A DNA stretch of 64,000 nucleotides. Origin: Capillidium heterosporum. Lineage: Eukaryota; Entomophthoromycota; Entomophthoromycetes; Entomophthorales; Capillidiaceae. The notes under the pieces are model-generated. The model was given only the letters and a program-made list of their open reading frames with translations, did not search any database and was not told the origin of the DNA. The stretch is from assembly GCA_016630905.1 (NCBI GenBank), contig WBMQ01000003.1:2108001-2172000 (forward strand), given 5' to 3'. The number at the start of each line of letters is the position of its first letter. Within the stretch, counting starts at the first letter, position 1. Shown one piece after another: positions 46,079-58,473 of the stretch. The position numbers and the translations under genes are program-made.

Positions 46079-47237
46079 ATGAAAGCATTAATAGTAGGCA
46101 GTGGAGTATCAGGACCGTGTTTAGCGATTGCTTTGAAATCAATAGGGTATACGCCAATAGTCGTTGAAAAAGGTCCAATAAACCGACAACTAGGCGCCGG
46201 CTTCATGTTGTTTCCCAACGGACTACGTATGTTGGACCGGTACATCGATCCAAAGCTCTTGCCAAAGTTACTACAGCGCGGAAGTGTAGTTGAAAGGATC
46301 GGCCAAAGCTACTACAACGGTAAAATCGTCATTGACAAGCACCTCGACCTAGTTAAACATTTTGGATACCCTGCTATTGGCTTGCAACGCGCCCAATTTT
46401 TAGATGTAGTACTGGAACGTCTCAAAGAGAAGGAGGTAGAGGTTCGTTATAATAAGAAGCTAGTCGATGTTGAAAACAGCTCCGAAGGGGTCAAGGTCAC
46501 TTTTGAAGATGGTACGATCGAAGTGGCAGATCTGCTATTTGGTTGTGATGGCTTACATTCGACAATCCGCAGCCAGCTTTTTACACCCCAAAAGCCCAAT
46601 TTCACCGGTAAGATAGGTTTAGTAGGTATCGCGTCCGACAAAAATTTCAACTACAATGGCTTTATAAATATCAGCGGTCCTGGGTTGACTATTGGAACTT
46701 ACCCGGTAGGTCTAGGTAAAATTCTGTGGTTCAGTGTCAACCACTCCCCTCAACCTTTTGATGAGAGTTGGGATACTACAGAACTTGAAGACCTTAGCCT
46801 TATCCTTGAAAAGACATCCAGCTTGGAGCCAAGATGTCCAATCCACCATTAAATCAACCACACAACTGTACCGGTGGGGTATATACGACCGACCACCCCT
46901 TCAAAATTGGTTCGTCAATAGGACTTGTCTTTTAGGGGATGCCGCTCATCCTATGGCCCCTCACTTGGGTCAAGGTGCAAACACTAGTTTGGAAGATGTT
47001 GCCCAGTTGAAGTTTTGTTTACAACGCCAACCCAATTTTCAATTAGCGTTCAAGGAGTACCAGAGATTAAGACAGCCGCGTACTAGCTCTATTGTTAAAA
47101 ATGCTAGGAGGATGGGTGATTTCAACTATACCGATAATTCTTTTGTACGTAAGATAAGAGATCTGGGTTTGAAAGTGGCCTTTGAGAATTATGCTAAACT
47201 GTTGCATCCGCTCTATGGATTTGATTTGAAGCGTTAG
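46079..47237 (+). CDS. FAD-dependent aromatic-ring-type monooxygenase, reading frame broken once
   Basis: The first frame (46079 to ~46800) carries the Rossmann FAD motif GSGVSGPCLAIALKSIG at the N-terminus, LGAGFMLFPNGLRML, and the DG motif FGCDGLHSTIRSQL. The second frame (+1, ~46785-47237) carries SLKRHPAWSQDVQSTIK, YRWGIYDRPPLQNW and the GD motif LLGDAAHPMAPHLGQGANTS. Together they make a typical ~385-residue flavin monooxygenase of the FAD_binding_3 (salicylate/6-hydroxynicotinate hydroxylase-like) family, oxidising an aromatic substrate with NAD(P)H and O2. The frame change falls at ~46775-46815. It is either one extra base (pseudogene or assembly error), or a non-consensus intron (GTGTCA...CTTAG of 64 nt fits the phases but deletes the usual linker). 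No C-terminal membrane anchor. Confidence 0.75.
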
Positions 47238-48573
47238 GTATGGAGGTTCGTTGTCTTTATTTCTAGTTCTTGTATTTTGTTTTTTTTCTTATGTCTCCAG
47301 TAAATAAAGTATAGGCTGTCACCTAAAGCATACTTTGGGTTTAGGATGGTCCTGTGTGGCATTTTGGCATTAGAGTTGTAATATTTTTATGGTTTTCACA
47401 AGGTTTGATCGATATACTAGTATTTATTTAAATGTAATTTGCATTATATTTATATAAGCAATTGTCCTTAAGCTTAAAGGAGTAGTATTAACTACTATTA
47501 GTATGCATTAATGTGTTAGTGTAAAGTAGTTTATAAAAGTATACACATTTCTGAAAGTTAGTATAACTAATAAGCTATCTAAAAGATTCATATATAACTC
47601 GATATAGGCTTTACTCCAACATTGAAAGGGTGAGAAATATGCTTGAGCTCAAGAGATTTGAATTTCTTTGGATATTTGAAAAAATGGCATGGGGTATATA
47701 TGATAAATATAAATGTATATATTACTTGTTGGGGGCTTATGATATGCCAACAGCATAATATAGCTTTAATACTAATTTGACTATTGGTAGGATTGAATGA
47801 TTTAGCTTCAAAGCTGTATATGAAATGATACGAGCAGAAATACATCTGAAATACACAATTGAACTAGTCTACTTTTATAGTGTTTGCGCACTAACTGGGC
47901 TATACCAAAATGTAGGCATTGCTTCACCATTTCTTATAAACTATTGTAAATGGATATGAAATAAGCTTCAAAGTATAGTTGTATTTATAGCCTTCCCTCT
48001 AGAAACTCATGGGCTAAAGATAAACTAAGCGACTAGTGGCATCCCTTCTCCTGAGAATTCCAAACTGCAGACGAATTATCTTGGGCTATTTCCCTGTAGA
48101 GCTGCTGGAACTGACTGAAAAAATTAATATAAAATTAATATGCGCTATGATATAACCCAATTAAGAATAGGTGGGATATTTACAAACCCAATTTGGAGCT
48201 GAAGTGCAATTAGTCGATTAAACCAATTAGGTAACGGAAAATGAGACATTCCTGGGGATTTAGGTTTAGTAGTCCAAAACTAAACGCTTTTAGGAGCTTG
48301 CAGTTGTCATAGCACTTTTGCACAATCTCAACTTGGAAACTTATTTTGTTTTAGGGTAGCTCAAACTCAAAAATCAAGCAAACCAATTCTTTCAAAAGTA
48401 AGGACGTCCCCAAGCCAAACCGCTTTTACTGACAAGACCAAGTTATATTTGGATAGTGTAGATAGAATCAAAGCAGGTCGATCAAAGGAGACAAAGCAAA
48501 ACCTTCAGCAAAGGAATCCATCAACAGCCCATCTTACCCTCATCTAAATAAAGAGGAAATTAATAAACAAAGT
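47238..48573. other. Intergenic; 5' region of the hybrid kinase
   Basis: AT-rich, no gene seen. The last ~200 bases are GC-richer and probably 5' leader of the kinase mRNA. Confidence 0.5.
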
Positions 48574-51500
48574 ATGACCGAAGTGGCTTACATCCAGCAT
48601 GTCGGAAATGTGTTGAGTACGTTGGCAGAACCAGACTGGAGACGCTCTTTGAACAAACACAGCTATGCCGGGCCAAAACCACCAAACCACAAGTATATAG
48701 AGGATGCCATCCAGGCTATTATCCAGCGGCAACTCTGCATGGAAAACGAACTAAACCACTACAAAGTAAGTTTACTTTTATTATGCCATTTTGTTTACTA
48801 AGCTGTTAGTCAAAGTCCTCCATACCGATACCTAGCGATCCAAATAGTGGGGAGACTCCTGTGTCGACGCCCGAAAGGTCGCCTGACAGTGAGCTGTTTA
48901 CCGCCTATACCCAACCTTTACAACTCTACAACGGATTTGAAAACCATACCAACGACATTTACGAAACCTTTATAGCCGACTGTTGCCGTGTAGTGAGTGC
49001 CGTTGAAGTTGGGGATCTGTCCCAACGTATATCTACCGACATCCCTCCTGGCCCATTATCCAAGTTGAAGCTATCTATCAACGCCATGAGTGCAACCTTG
49101 GAAAATTTTACCGACCAAGTTAATTTTGTTGTACGGGGTACCGGTGTCGAAGGAAAGTTAGGAGTTTTGGCCGTCGTCGATCACAGCGTCAAAGGCACTT
49201 GGTTAGAAATGGTCAACAACGTCAATCTGATGTCTTTCAACCACTCCGAACAAGTCCGTGCCATCGCCGAAATTTCAACAGCCGTCGCCAACGGGGATCT
49301 GAGCAAGAAGATTACGATTGATGTCAAGGGAGAGACGCTAGTGCTCAAAAATACATTGAACCGCATGGTGGACCAGCTCAATTCTTTTGCTTCCGAGGTT
49401 ACAAGGGTGGCCCATGAAGTAGGTACCGAAGGGAAGTTGGGAGTCCAAGCCCAAGTAGAAGGTGTAGGAGGCACCTGGAAGCTGCTTACCGATAACGTGA
49501 ATACGATGGCTTCTAATTTGACGGCCCAAGTTAGAGATATTGCCGACGTCAGTAAAGCAGTAGCCCGTGGAGATTTGTCCAAGAAAGTGACAGTAGATGT
49601 CAAGGGTGAAATCAGAGATCTGAAGGATACAATCAACACAATGGTGGACCAGTTGCAGACGTTTGCTACTGAAGTTACTAGAGTTTCGCTGGAAGTTGGT
49701 ACCGAGGGTAAACTTGGAGGACAGGCCATCGTCAAGGATGTCGGCGGTACCTGGAAGGATTTAACAAACAACGTCAACCTGATGGCCTTTAACCTTACCG
49801 CCCAAGTTAGAGATATCGCCACCGTATGCACGGCGGTAGCCTGTGGTGATCTCTCCCAGAAGGTTGAGGTGCCAGTCCGTGGTGAAATTCTAGAACTCAA
49901 GGTCACTATAAACACGATGGTGGATCAACTGCGTACATTTGCAGCCGAAGTCACAAGAGTCGCCAGGGAGGTTGGAACTGAAGGGAAGCTGGGTGCCCAA
50001 GCTGAAGTCGATGGCGTCGGCGGTACCTGGAAAGTCTTAACGGACAGTGTCAATACAATGGCTGCCAACCTTACGGGACAGGTTCGAGATATCGCCAGTG
50101 TGAGTAAAGCAGTGGCTAGAGGCGATCTGTCCAAGAAGATTACAGTAGATGTCAAAGGTGAGATTCTAGATTTGAAAAATACAATAAATACGATGGTGGA
50201 TCAACTGCGGACATTCGCCACCGAGGTCACAAGAGTATCATTAGAAGTAGGTACTGAAGGTAAGCTTGGAGGGCAAGCTGTTGTGAAGGATGTCGGTGGC
50301 ACCTGGAAGGATCTAACTGACAATGTAAACATCATGGCAGCCAACTTGACAGGCCAAGTGCGGTCCATTGCTGAGGTTACAACCGCTGTTGCTGACGGAG
50401 ATCTGTCCAAGAAGATCAGCGTCGACGTTAAAGGCGAGATCCACCAACTGAAAACTACCGTCAACTCCATGGTCGATCGACTACGTACCTTTGCAGCTGA
50501 AGTCACTCGAGTCGCCCGCGAAGTAGGTACCGAGGGTAAGCTAGGTGTCCAAGCCCACGTCAAAGGTGTAGGCGGTACTTGGAAGGAGCTTACCGATAAC
50601 GTCAACACTATGGCTGCCAACCTGACAGGACAAGTACGTGATATTGCTAATGTTAGTAAGGCCGTCGCCCGCGGTGATCTGAGTAAGAAGATTACAGTGA
50701 ACGTCAAAGGTGAGATCTTGGATCTGAAAAATACAATAAATACGATGGTGGACCAGTTGGGTACCTTTGCAACCGAAGTCTCGCGTGTATCTCTAGAAGT
50801 CGGGACTGAAGGTAGACTTGGAGGCCAAGCTGTAGTTAAAGATGTTGGAGGCACTTGGAAGGATCTGACGGATAACGTCAACATTATGGCTGCTAACCTG
50901 ACTGGACAAGTACGCTCCATCGCTGCCGTCACCACCGCCGTCGCCTGCGGTGATTTGTCTCGGAAGATTACGGTTGATGTGAAAGGAGAGATCCTGGAAT
51001 TAAAAAACACAGTGAATTCAATGGTGGATCAGCTGCGTACGTTTGCAGCTGAGGTTACCCGTGTCGCTCGCGAGGTCGGAACTGAAGGTAAACTTGGTGT
51101 TCAGGCCCAAGTCAAGGATGTTGGTGGTACCTGGAAGGAGCTTACGGACAACGTCAACACCATGGCCTCCAATTTAACGCTGCAGGTCCGAGACATCGCC
51201 AATGTATGTAAGGCTGTCGCTTGCGGTGACCTATCCAAAAAGATTACTGTCAACGTCGAGGGTGAAATTTTGGACTTGAAGAACACTATAAACACGATGG
51301 TGGATCAACTCAGGACGTTTGCCTCCGAAGTCACTAGAGTAGCCCGCGAAGTCGGTACAGAAGGGAAGTTGGGAGTGCAGGCCCAAGTTAAAGATGTAAG
51401 GGGGACTTGGAAGGAGATCACCAACAACGTCAACACGATGGCAGCCAACTTGACGAGCCAAGTACGTGCTTTCGCCCAGATCTCAGCCGCCGCCACCGAC

Positions 51501-53165
51501 GGTGACTTTACTCGATTCATCACTGTAGAAGCCAGCGGTGAGATGGACTCGTTGAAGACAAAGATCAACCAGATGGTATACAACCTGAGAGAATCCATCC
51601 AGAAGAACACAGCTGCCAGGGAAGCCGCCGAATTAGCTAACCGAGCCAAGTCCGAGTTTTTGGCCAATATGTCCCACGAAATCCGAACCCCTATGAACGG
51701 CATCATCGGCATGACAGCCCTGACTCTAGAAACAGAACTCAACCGCCAGCAGCGCGAAAATTTGATGATCGTCAGTACTATGGCCAACTCTTTACTGACC
51801 ATCATCGATGATATCTTAGATATCAGCAAGATTGAGGCCAACAAGCTGATCCTGGAACAGATCCCCTTTTCGCTGCGATCGGCTGTATTTGGTGTTCTCA
51901 AGACTTTAGCTGTCAAGGCTAGCCAGAAGAAGCTGGATCTCATCTACGACGTCGACGGCACCATTCCTGACCAACTCATCGGAGATTCGCTACGCTTACG
52001 CCAGGTCATTACCAATCTCATTGGCAACGCCGTTAAATTTACCAACAAGGGCAAGGTCGTTCTCACAGCCCAGACCAAGAGTATCCAAAGGGATCGTATC
52101 ACCTTACTATTCTGTGTCAGCGACACAGGAATTGGCATCGACAACGAGAAGATCAACTTGATATTTGACACGTTCCAGCAGGCCGATGGCTCGACGACCC
52201 GCAAGTACGGCGGTACTGGTCTTGGACTAAGCATCTCGAAGCGACTAGTCGCCCTTATGGGTGGCGATCTGTGGGTGCACTCGGTGTTCGGTCAAGGATC
52301 CAGCTTCTACTTTACGATGCAATGTACCTTGGCTGAGATCCCCCAGGAGGTTGCTTTAAGTAGATTGGCACCCTTCACCAATAGGACAATTGCTATTTTA
52401 GACACCCATAGGCACTCAACCGTCAGGAACCTGCTTGATATGCTGACCGCCCTCAAATTGAACTACCAGGTCGTCCACTCGGTCGAAGAGGCTGAACAGA
52501 ACTTGAAGGTTAATCCTAAGACCAAGCTGCTTTGTGTCGATACCCTCATCATTGACGATACGGCATCCATCGAGAAGATCCGTGAGGTTAGCAGTCTGAG
52601 ATATGTGCCTATTATCCTGGCTGTACCCAATATGCCCCAGATAGTCATGAAGATGTGCATGGACTTGAGCATTTCTTCGTACATCAACTTTCCCGTTGTC
52701 TTCCCCGACCTCGTCAACGCCTTACATTCCGCTATGGAGTCGCAGTCCGTTTTGGCAAATGACTCCAACCGCAGCATCAAGAAACCATTGAACATTTTAC
52801 TAGCTGAAGACAACATTGTCAACCAGAAGTTGGCAGTCCGAATATTGGAAAAGTTTGGTCACAAGGCTACCTTGGTCAACAACGGCTTAGAAGCAGTACA
52901 GTCAGTCAAAGCCAACCATTATGATCTAGTGCTTATGGATGTACAGATGCCCATCATGGGAGGCTTCGAAGCCACCGCTAGGATACGTGAGATGGAAGCG
53001 GAGACTGGCGACCATACACCAATTATTGCTTTAACGGCTCACGCTATGATCGGCGATCGGGAAAAATGTATCGCAGCTGGTATGGATGACTACGTTACGA
53101 AGCCACTTAGGTTTAATGAGCTGATCGCTAGTATCAACAAGTGTGTAGTTAATTCGGGGGTTTAA
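48574..53165 (+). CDS. NIK1: Group III hybrid histidine kinase with ten HAMP units (NIK1/BOS1 type)
   Basis: Exons 48574-48765 and 48810-53165 (44-nt intron), 1515 aa. Order: N-terminal ~110 residues, then ten HAMP domains (about residues 118-990) at a strict ~92-residue spacing, then HisKA with H1020 ([12 protein letters not shown]), HATPase with N-box ([14 protein letters not shown]), G1 (DTGIGI), F ([13 protein letters not shown]), G2 ([10 protein letters not shown]), and a C-terminal receiver domain with D1441 ([13 protein letters not shown]), the acidic pair ED and K (YVTKPL). No membrane span, so cytosolic. Known family role: osmosensing and repression of the HOG MAP-kinase path through YPD1/SSK1; target of phenylpyrrole and dicarboximide fungicides acting on the HAMP array. 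Ascomycete members I know have roughly five to nine HAMPs, so this array is at or above the top end. The antisense ORFs over the repeats are artefacts of repeat composition. Confidence 0.96.
49000..51590 (+). repeat. HAMP-coding tandem repeat, 276-bp period
   Basis: The block AVAxGDLS...GTWK...VNxMAxNL recurs every 276 bp, about nine full copies plus a divergent first and last. Units alternate: those with [11 protein letters not shown] and [15 protein letters not shown] (units 3, 5, 7) against those with [11 protein letters not shown] and VQA/AQA (4, 6, 8, 9), giving a 552-bp super-period. Confidence 0.9.
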
Positions 53166-54810
53166 ATACTTTGATGCCATCCCTTTATTCTACTACTATA
53201 TATGACAATCTACTCCTATCAACTACGGTTGTTGGAAATACTTTTAATTGACTTCTGATGCCGGTCTACCATCAGTTTAACTTTGATCTGTCCAGTTACA
53301 TTTTTATATTTTTAGGTAAGCTACTTTCAAGTATCTCTCCTCCGTCTCAACGATTGAATGCTAAAATTATACGGAATAAAGTTAATAGGACTTAATTTTG
53401 CACTTGCATTTATTTTCTCTACCCTTTATATAGATAGCTTGATTGAAATACGTTGTGGTCTGGAGCTTTGAGATATTATTTTTAAATAATGGCTAATATA
53501 TATTGCCTCTGTGTTGCCTCTAGACTTGAGTGCTGGATTAATTTAGAAGATCAATAGTGATTAAAATTGGAAGTTTTGGTTTACTAAGAGGGACAACCAC
53601 CTTGATGTTAAAGAGACTAAAATTTGATTTGGGAGATGATACGACTACTATGTGAAGTAGCGTACTTGTAAAACTTTTGAATAGGGTGTCTTTATAGACT
53701 TTTAAACTTTGACCAATTGGAACGTCTAATTTATAAAGCTTATTTCCAAGTAATATGAAAGAATCGTTATTGAGATGAAAGATATAACCTGGTATTACAA
53801 TATTCGATCTTTAAATTTATCAAGTATAAATGTAGTTGGTTTAGGAATTTTCCGAGCGTTGTAGGTGTAGCCGGATTAAATTCACTTTTGGTGCAGGTTC
53901 GATCCCTGGATTGGGCTGCAATGCTACATAGTCGATGACGACAAACTTTACGGATGTATGTAAAAGTCCTATCCCAATTTTTGGGTTTCTGAGGATGAAA
54001 ATTTTCTGCCTTCCTACTGAGACTATTTTTATATAGCTTTGTAGAGTGGGTTGTGGACTAGAAATGGTCATTGATATTGAGATATAAAAATAAGCAAAAG
54101 CTTGTTTGATTTTTGGTCGTTTTGGTAAAAATTATATTAGGCTATTAGTTGAGACATGGGTTTTAAATGGTGCTAATCTTTGCTTTGATAAAGAGCATAT
54201 ATTTTATTGCTAGCAAATTAAGTAAAATGATGGCTTTTAGAGAGATCGATAGTCTTGCTGATTTAATTATTTTTTAAACTCAATTATGGCTCTAATCTGC
54301 TTGATAAGTAATGTATTTCAGCATTTAAAGTTTCAAAGATATATGAATAGATAATCGGATTTAGATGTAGCTACTACTAAGTGCTTGTTACAACCCATCA
54401 ATTTGAACCACCAGTGTACAAATAATGATCTATTCCATATAGAAAAGTGATTATTTAGGTCTAAGATCTCATTTTAGAGGATGGACTATAAGCTAGCATT
54501 GTTTTTTGAACCAGCACGCCAAGTACCTATATACAGCTGATAAATTTTAATATTATATCAGAATATAATGAACTCTAAAAATAATATAAAATCTAAATTC
54601 AGTACTCTTTTTATTAAAGCACTTTTTAGCTTCATCAAGCGACGACTATATAGTAACGAAGCTTGCAATATATACATATATTATAGCACTTGTATATGAA
54701 CAATTACAAAACGAATACTGTTTATATATTTGCATTTAAAACTATTTATAATAACATTTGTAGTAAATAAAACTGACAGTAAAAACACTTGAATAAAATA
54801 AAATTTACTG
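53166..54810. other. Intergenic; no gene supported
   Basis: A 76-codon minus-strand ORF at 53841-54071 has no recognisable domain. The rest is AT-rich. Confidence 0.5.
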
Positions 54811-55481
54811 TTACAAGAAGCCTAGCATGGAAAGGCCAGAGTAGATGGTGGCTCCAAACATAGCAGCAAGACTAAGATCGATGAAAATGATACCAGCTAG
54901 ACGACCATTAGGACCCTTGCTGACGTAGCCGAGGTAGTACAATTGACGACCAATCTTTTTAATAGGTTAGAATGGGAGTTACAGTATGATAAATTACTAT
55001 ATAAGCTGCACCAGAAATAGCTGCAAAGGTAGGCATGGTAATAGCAGTTGAAAGTAATAAAGCTTGGGAGTAGCCAATCTGTTCAGTGTAGTTGCGATGG
55101 GCACGTTGGGCGTTGTGAAACTGTTCCCACTGTTGATCGCTATAAGGAAGATATAGAATGGGGAAGTTAGGTACTGATACTTATTTGGAAAATCTACGTC
55201 AACTTCTTGGAGAACCTACCGTCACCAGAGTCGGGATACTTTATTATTTTTGGTATAAAGATAGGTTAGCTTAGTTGGAATATTGATGTTTAACTTTAAT
55301 TAAAAGGTACTTACAGGAAGATCAAACTTCTTTCGCAAGGAGCCCATAGCTACTGAACTTAGGACGCACTGTAATGACATGACGGCTGAAGCGATGAGGA
55401 CCTATTTGTAGAGTTTAAATTATTGGCTTCTATGTTGAACTTTACGTAACCATACTCGGGAGTTAGTGTAATTATTGACAT
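54811..55481 (-). CDS. MAPEG-family microsomal glutathione transferase (MGST3-like), five exons
   Basis: Exons (minus): 55481-55446, 55401-55315, 55238-55198, 55139-54998, 54954-54811; introns 43-76 nt; 149 aa (human MGST3 is 152). No exon is long enough to stand out as an ORF, so the gene is found only by splicing. MAPEG landmarks: LTPEYGYVLIASAVM at the start, YPDSGDGRFSKKLT, FHNAQRAHRNYTEQ (the NxQRAHxN motif that contacts glutathione), and IGRQLYYLGYVSKGPNGRLAG. Four membrane helices are visible. Expected role: glutathione transferase/peroxidase acting on lipid hydroperoxides in the ER or outer mitochondrial membrane. Which substrate is inference only. Confidence 0.9.
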
Positions 55482-56449
55482 ATTTGGATTTGTGGTGGTA
55501 TATTTTCAAAGGGTTGAATTCAATTGCCAGTTTATATAGGTTTTGTTGGATCAACTACGTCATTTAGTTTTCGGAATAGAGTTGCAAGCTGTCAAAAATC
55601 TAATACCGATTTGACAACTTCAACCTCCGATAAATTGAAATTTTTCGGGCTTTGAAAAGATTGAATGGGTTGCATTCAAATAAGATGCAGCTTAATAGAT
55701 GGAATTGAAGATATACTTTAAATATACCAAATGTTTGTTTAATTGTTGAACTTTTGACATGTCTATAAAAGTATACAGTATATTTTATTAGTAATACTGG
55801 CTTGGCATAGCTTGGAAGATGGTAGGCTTCTTGGTATAACTGATCGTTTTAAAGTACTGATGTCTGATTTGATGATAAAGTTTAGTTTTGGGTTCTTGCT
55901 ATAAAACGGTTGCTATTGAATTTGTCCTTTCTATAGAATAATGGGCTATTTTGATACAACTATGAGTGCTATTGTAATAAAAAATCGCAAACTAATATAT
56001 AAAAAATACCAATTAATTGGCATATTTTTGAAATGTAGAATCCATCTTTTAAATAAACCTCCAAGAGAAAGGTTTATATTAGCCGTAAAGGAAGGGCGTA
56101 TATTCGATAGACTTATCGCTACTTTGCTGATTTGGTTTTTACGAGTATTTGGCCAGGTTTAAGTGATTGAACAGGTGCTGATAGTTATCAAAGGTCTGTA
56201 CATCTACTTTTCGAATTCTGCCTTTTTGGAGAAAGTATATAGCTTTTTGATGTAGCAAGATAACAAAGTTTTATAAACTCTTATAAAGAATCGTATTACT
56301 TTAAGTCTTATTAAAGTCTGGAAAACTAGCATCTACTTTAAACAGAAAAGTAGTTATATGATGGATTTTGGATTTTAATTTGGTAAGCTCATATACATAT
56401 TGTGTATCTAACGAAACAAGTAAAATTTATTTCCAATTATTCAGGAAAT
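55482..56449. other. Intergenic; no gene supported
   Basis: A 73-codon + strand ORF at 55941-56162, rich in Ile/Lys/Arg, has no recognised family and no regulatory support. Otherwise AT-rich. Confidence 0.45.
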
Positions 56450-57288
56450 GGTGGCTGATGTAGGACAACCTATGCATAACTTCCTTACCTCTATAGTCCG
56501 ATTTCGGTTAAAGGAAGTAGGTGGCAAGATAAGGATATCATCCACCAATATGAACTCTCTAAAAGTTGAAAGTTCTTCAAATTACAAAACTTCAACCTAC
56601 ACAGATAATCTAAAATAGCTTCTGGCCAAATAGAAGGGCCAGTAAGATGGTGCACCCGAAATATCTTAAATTTGACTATCTGTTAAAGTGTTATATTTGC
56701 GCACTATTGTATTTAGAACATGTTGCATAAGAGGATGTCGTTTGGATGCTGCAAAGATCTACTGCACAAAATGCATCTGCACGTGGCTAAAGTAGGGACA
56801 ATATGATCGCTAGCATCGAATTCTACTCCAATTATTACGTTGAAGGATCTTTTAAAGTTGGTGCCCTAGATATCTATTGGCTTTAGACATTTGGTATCTA
56901 TGTCGGTATATAAACCATCTTTGTCGTAAACTATGAGGTGCCTAAAGAGGTCAGCTTGCATGTCATCTTTGGGTAGTCTATTATATAAAGGATAGATGTC
57001 AGGGAATCAAGTTTTTATATAGGCTTGACTTTGATTGTCATTTAAAAGTTGTAGTGAAAGTTGGGGTTTAACTTTGTCCAGCTTTTGATGTAGATTGGTG
57101 AGGGTGTGTCGTTGGTTTTTCAGGCTGGGTATTTGGTGAAAGTTGGATTTTTGAACATACCTAGTGGATTTAATTGTACCGATAAAAAGACAGTTGATAT
57201 AGCGTTCCAGCTTGTAGATTAGGAAGAGTACTGATAGTGATATTAGGATAAGAAGACTAAGCTGCTTCAAAGCTTGAAAGGATCGCAT
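56450..57288 (-). pseudogene. GT32 (OCH1/HOC1-like) mannosyltransferase pseudogene
   Basis: ATG at 57288 opens a type II membrane protein start (LSLLILISLSVLFLIYKL anchor), followed by a luminal stem to residue ~93. TGA then replaces the Trp of the family motif (KT-stop-FPDIYPLYNRLP). Beyond it, in the same frame, comes the GT32 signature DMQADLFRHLIVYDKDGLYT then the DxD (TDIDT) and CLKPIDI-stop. After another frame change: FAASKRHPLMQHVL, DISGAPSYWPF and ILILPPTSF, the usual order of OCH1-type enzymes. At least three stops and one frame change. A working copy would be a Golgi alpha-1,6-mannosyltransferase of N-glycan outer chains. Confidence 0.8.
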
Positions 57289-58473
57289 CGAGTAGAAATG
57301 TAATTTTTCAATATTTTTATGGCATAGGATTTGGATTCCAACTCTGTATACTTGTATTTGTTTGACTAATATTGAAAACTTGGCTTGTTTGGTATAATAT
57401 ATATTGGATTCTAAAAATAATAAATGTATAAAAATGCGTATATATTTAAATTTACGCTATCATAAAGGTTTAATGCTATGGAATTTTCCCATATATGAAA
57501 ACTTTCCCCAAATTTAGTAGGTTTTTAGCCCTTGATCAACCCTCTCAAACATTGTACCCTCCATTATTGTTTTACAACACCTTTCCTATCGCTGTTGCTC
57601 TTTTCATTTTATCACACTTTTGTTTTATTTTTATTTTTAAAAGTGCTGGTTTAGGGATGTCGAGTTTAGGTTCACAAGAAAGTGGAAGATTTGGAAAAAG
57701 GATTTCTGCCTACTTGTTTTCGGATTTTGACTGCATACCTTGAGTACTTTATAAGAACATTCCCTATAGATCTACACGTTTGTAGGTTAAATACCCTATC
57801 TTTTGAAACTGGAGTAGCGTAAGGCAGAAAATGCTTGATAGAGCTAAAAAAAGGCCCCAAAAGCTCTGCTGCAATGCTGTTGAGGTCAACGGTATTGAGC
57901 TAGAATTGTAAATGTGCTATTTTGGTATTTTGTTGGGAATCCAATGTCGACTTTGTTGAAAATGTTGGTGAGATTAAGTTGCTTGGATATTATACACTTT
58001 ACTTCGCAATGAAATTAGTTTAAGTCTATTGTTTAGGTATTGCTATGGATTTAACACAAGAAAAATGAAGGCTGAAATGGATTTGTAATACTGCTATACC
58101 AAAGTCTTTATTAGGCCCAATGGCTCTCTTTATACGTATTTTGTACCTTTGTCTTTAGATATTCTCCTTGATCTAGTTCCAGTCACTTATACTAAATGGT
58201 GACTTGGTGCAAGTTTTCTACGGCGTTTCTTTCGGCGCTACTATATTACTTTTAAACCGAATTTATAGGTCAGAAACTTGTGTTTTGATACTAAAAACGT
58301 TAGTAAAAGGTAGAGTCTACAAACTGTTTGTAAATGAATTTGGTATACTGACTTTAAAGTCTTATAGTAAATAGTTCTATTATGTAAAAGCTATTGCTTC
58401 ATTGTAAATTATATTTGGAATGATGAAAGGTTAAAATTTATTGAAATGGCAAACGCTATACATATTTGTTATA
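57289..58473. other. Intergenic; no gene supported
   Basis: An 82-codon + strand ORF at 57495-57743 contains one hydrophobic segment but no recognisable motif. Remainder AT-rich. Confidence 0.4.

Noticed and set aside
49181-52822. Long antisense ORFs (up to 269 codons) opposite the hybrid kinase
   Set aside because: They mirror the HAMP repeat period and the codon composition of the true gene; their translations are repetitive shadows without a domain.
53870-53930. B-box-like GGTTCGATCCC suggesting a tRNA
   Set aside because: The T stem pairs only 4 of 5, and no matching acceptor strand, A box or anticodon arm lies upstream.
54541-54780. Dense A/T tracts as a possible replication origin or centromere-like element
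   Set aside because: Similar AT-rich tracts occur throughout the spacers of this window, with no distinct repeat or consensus.
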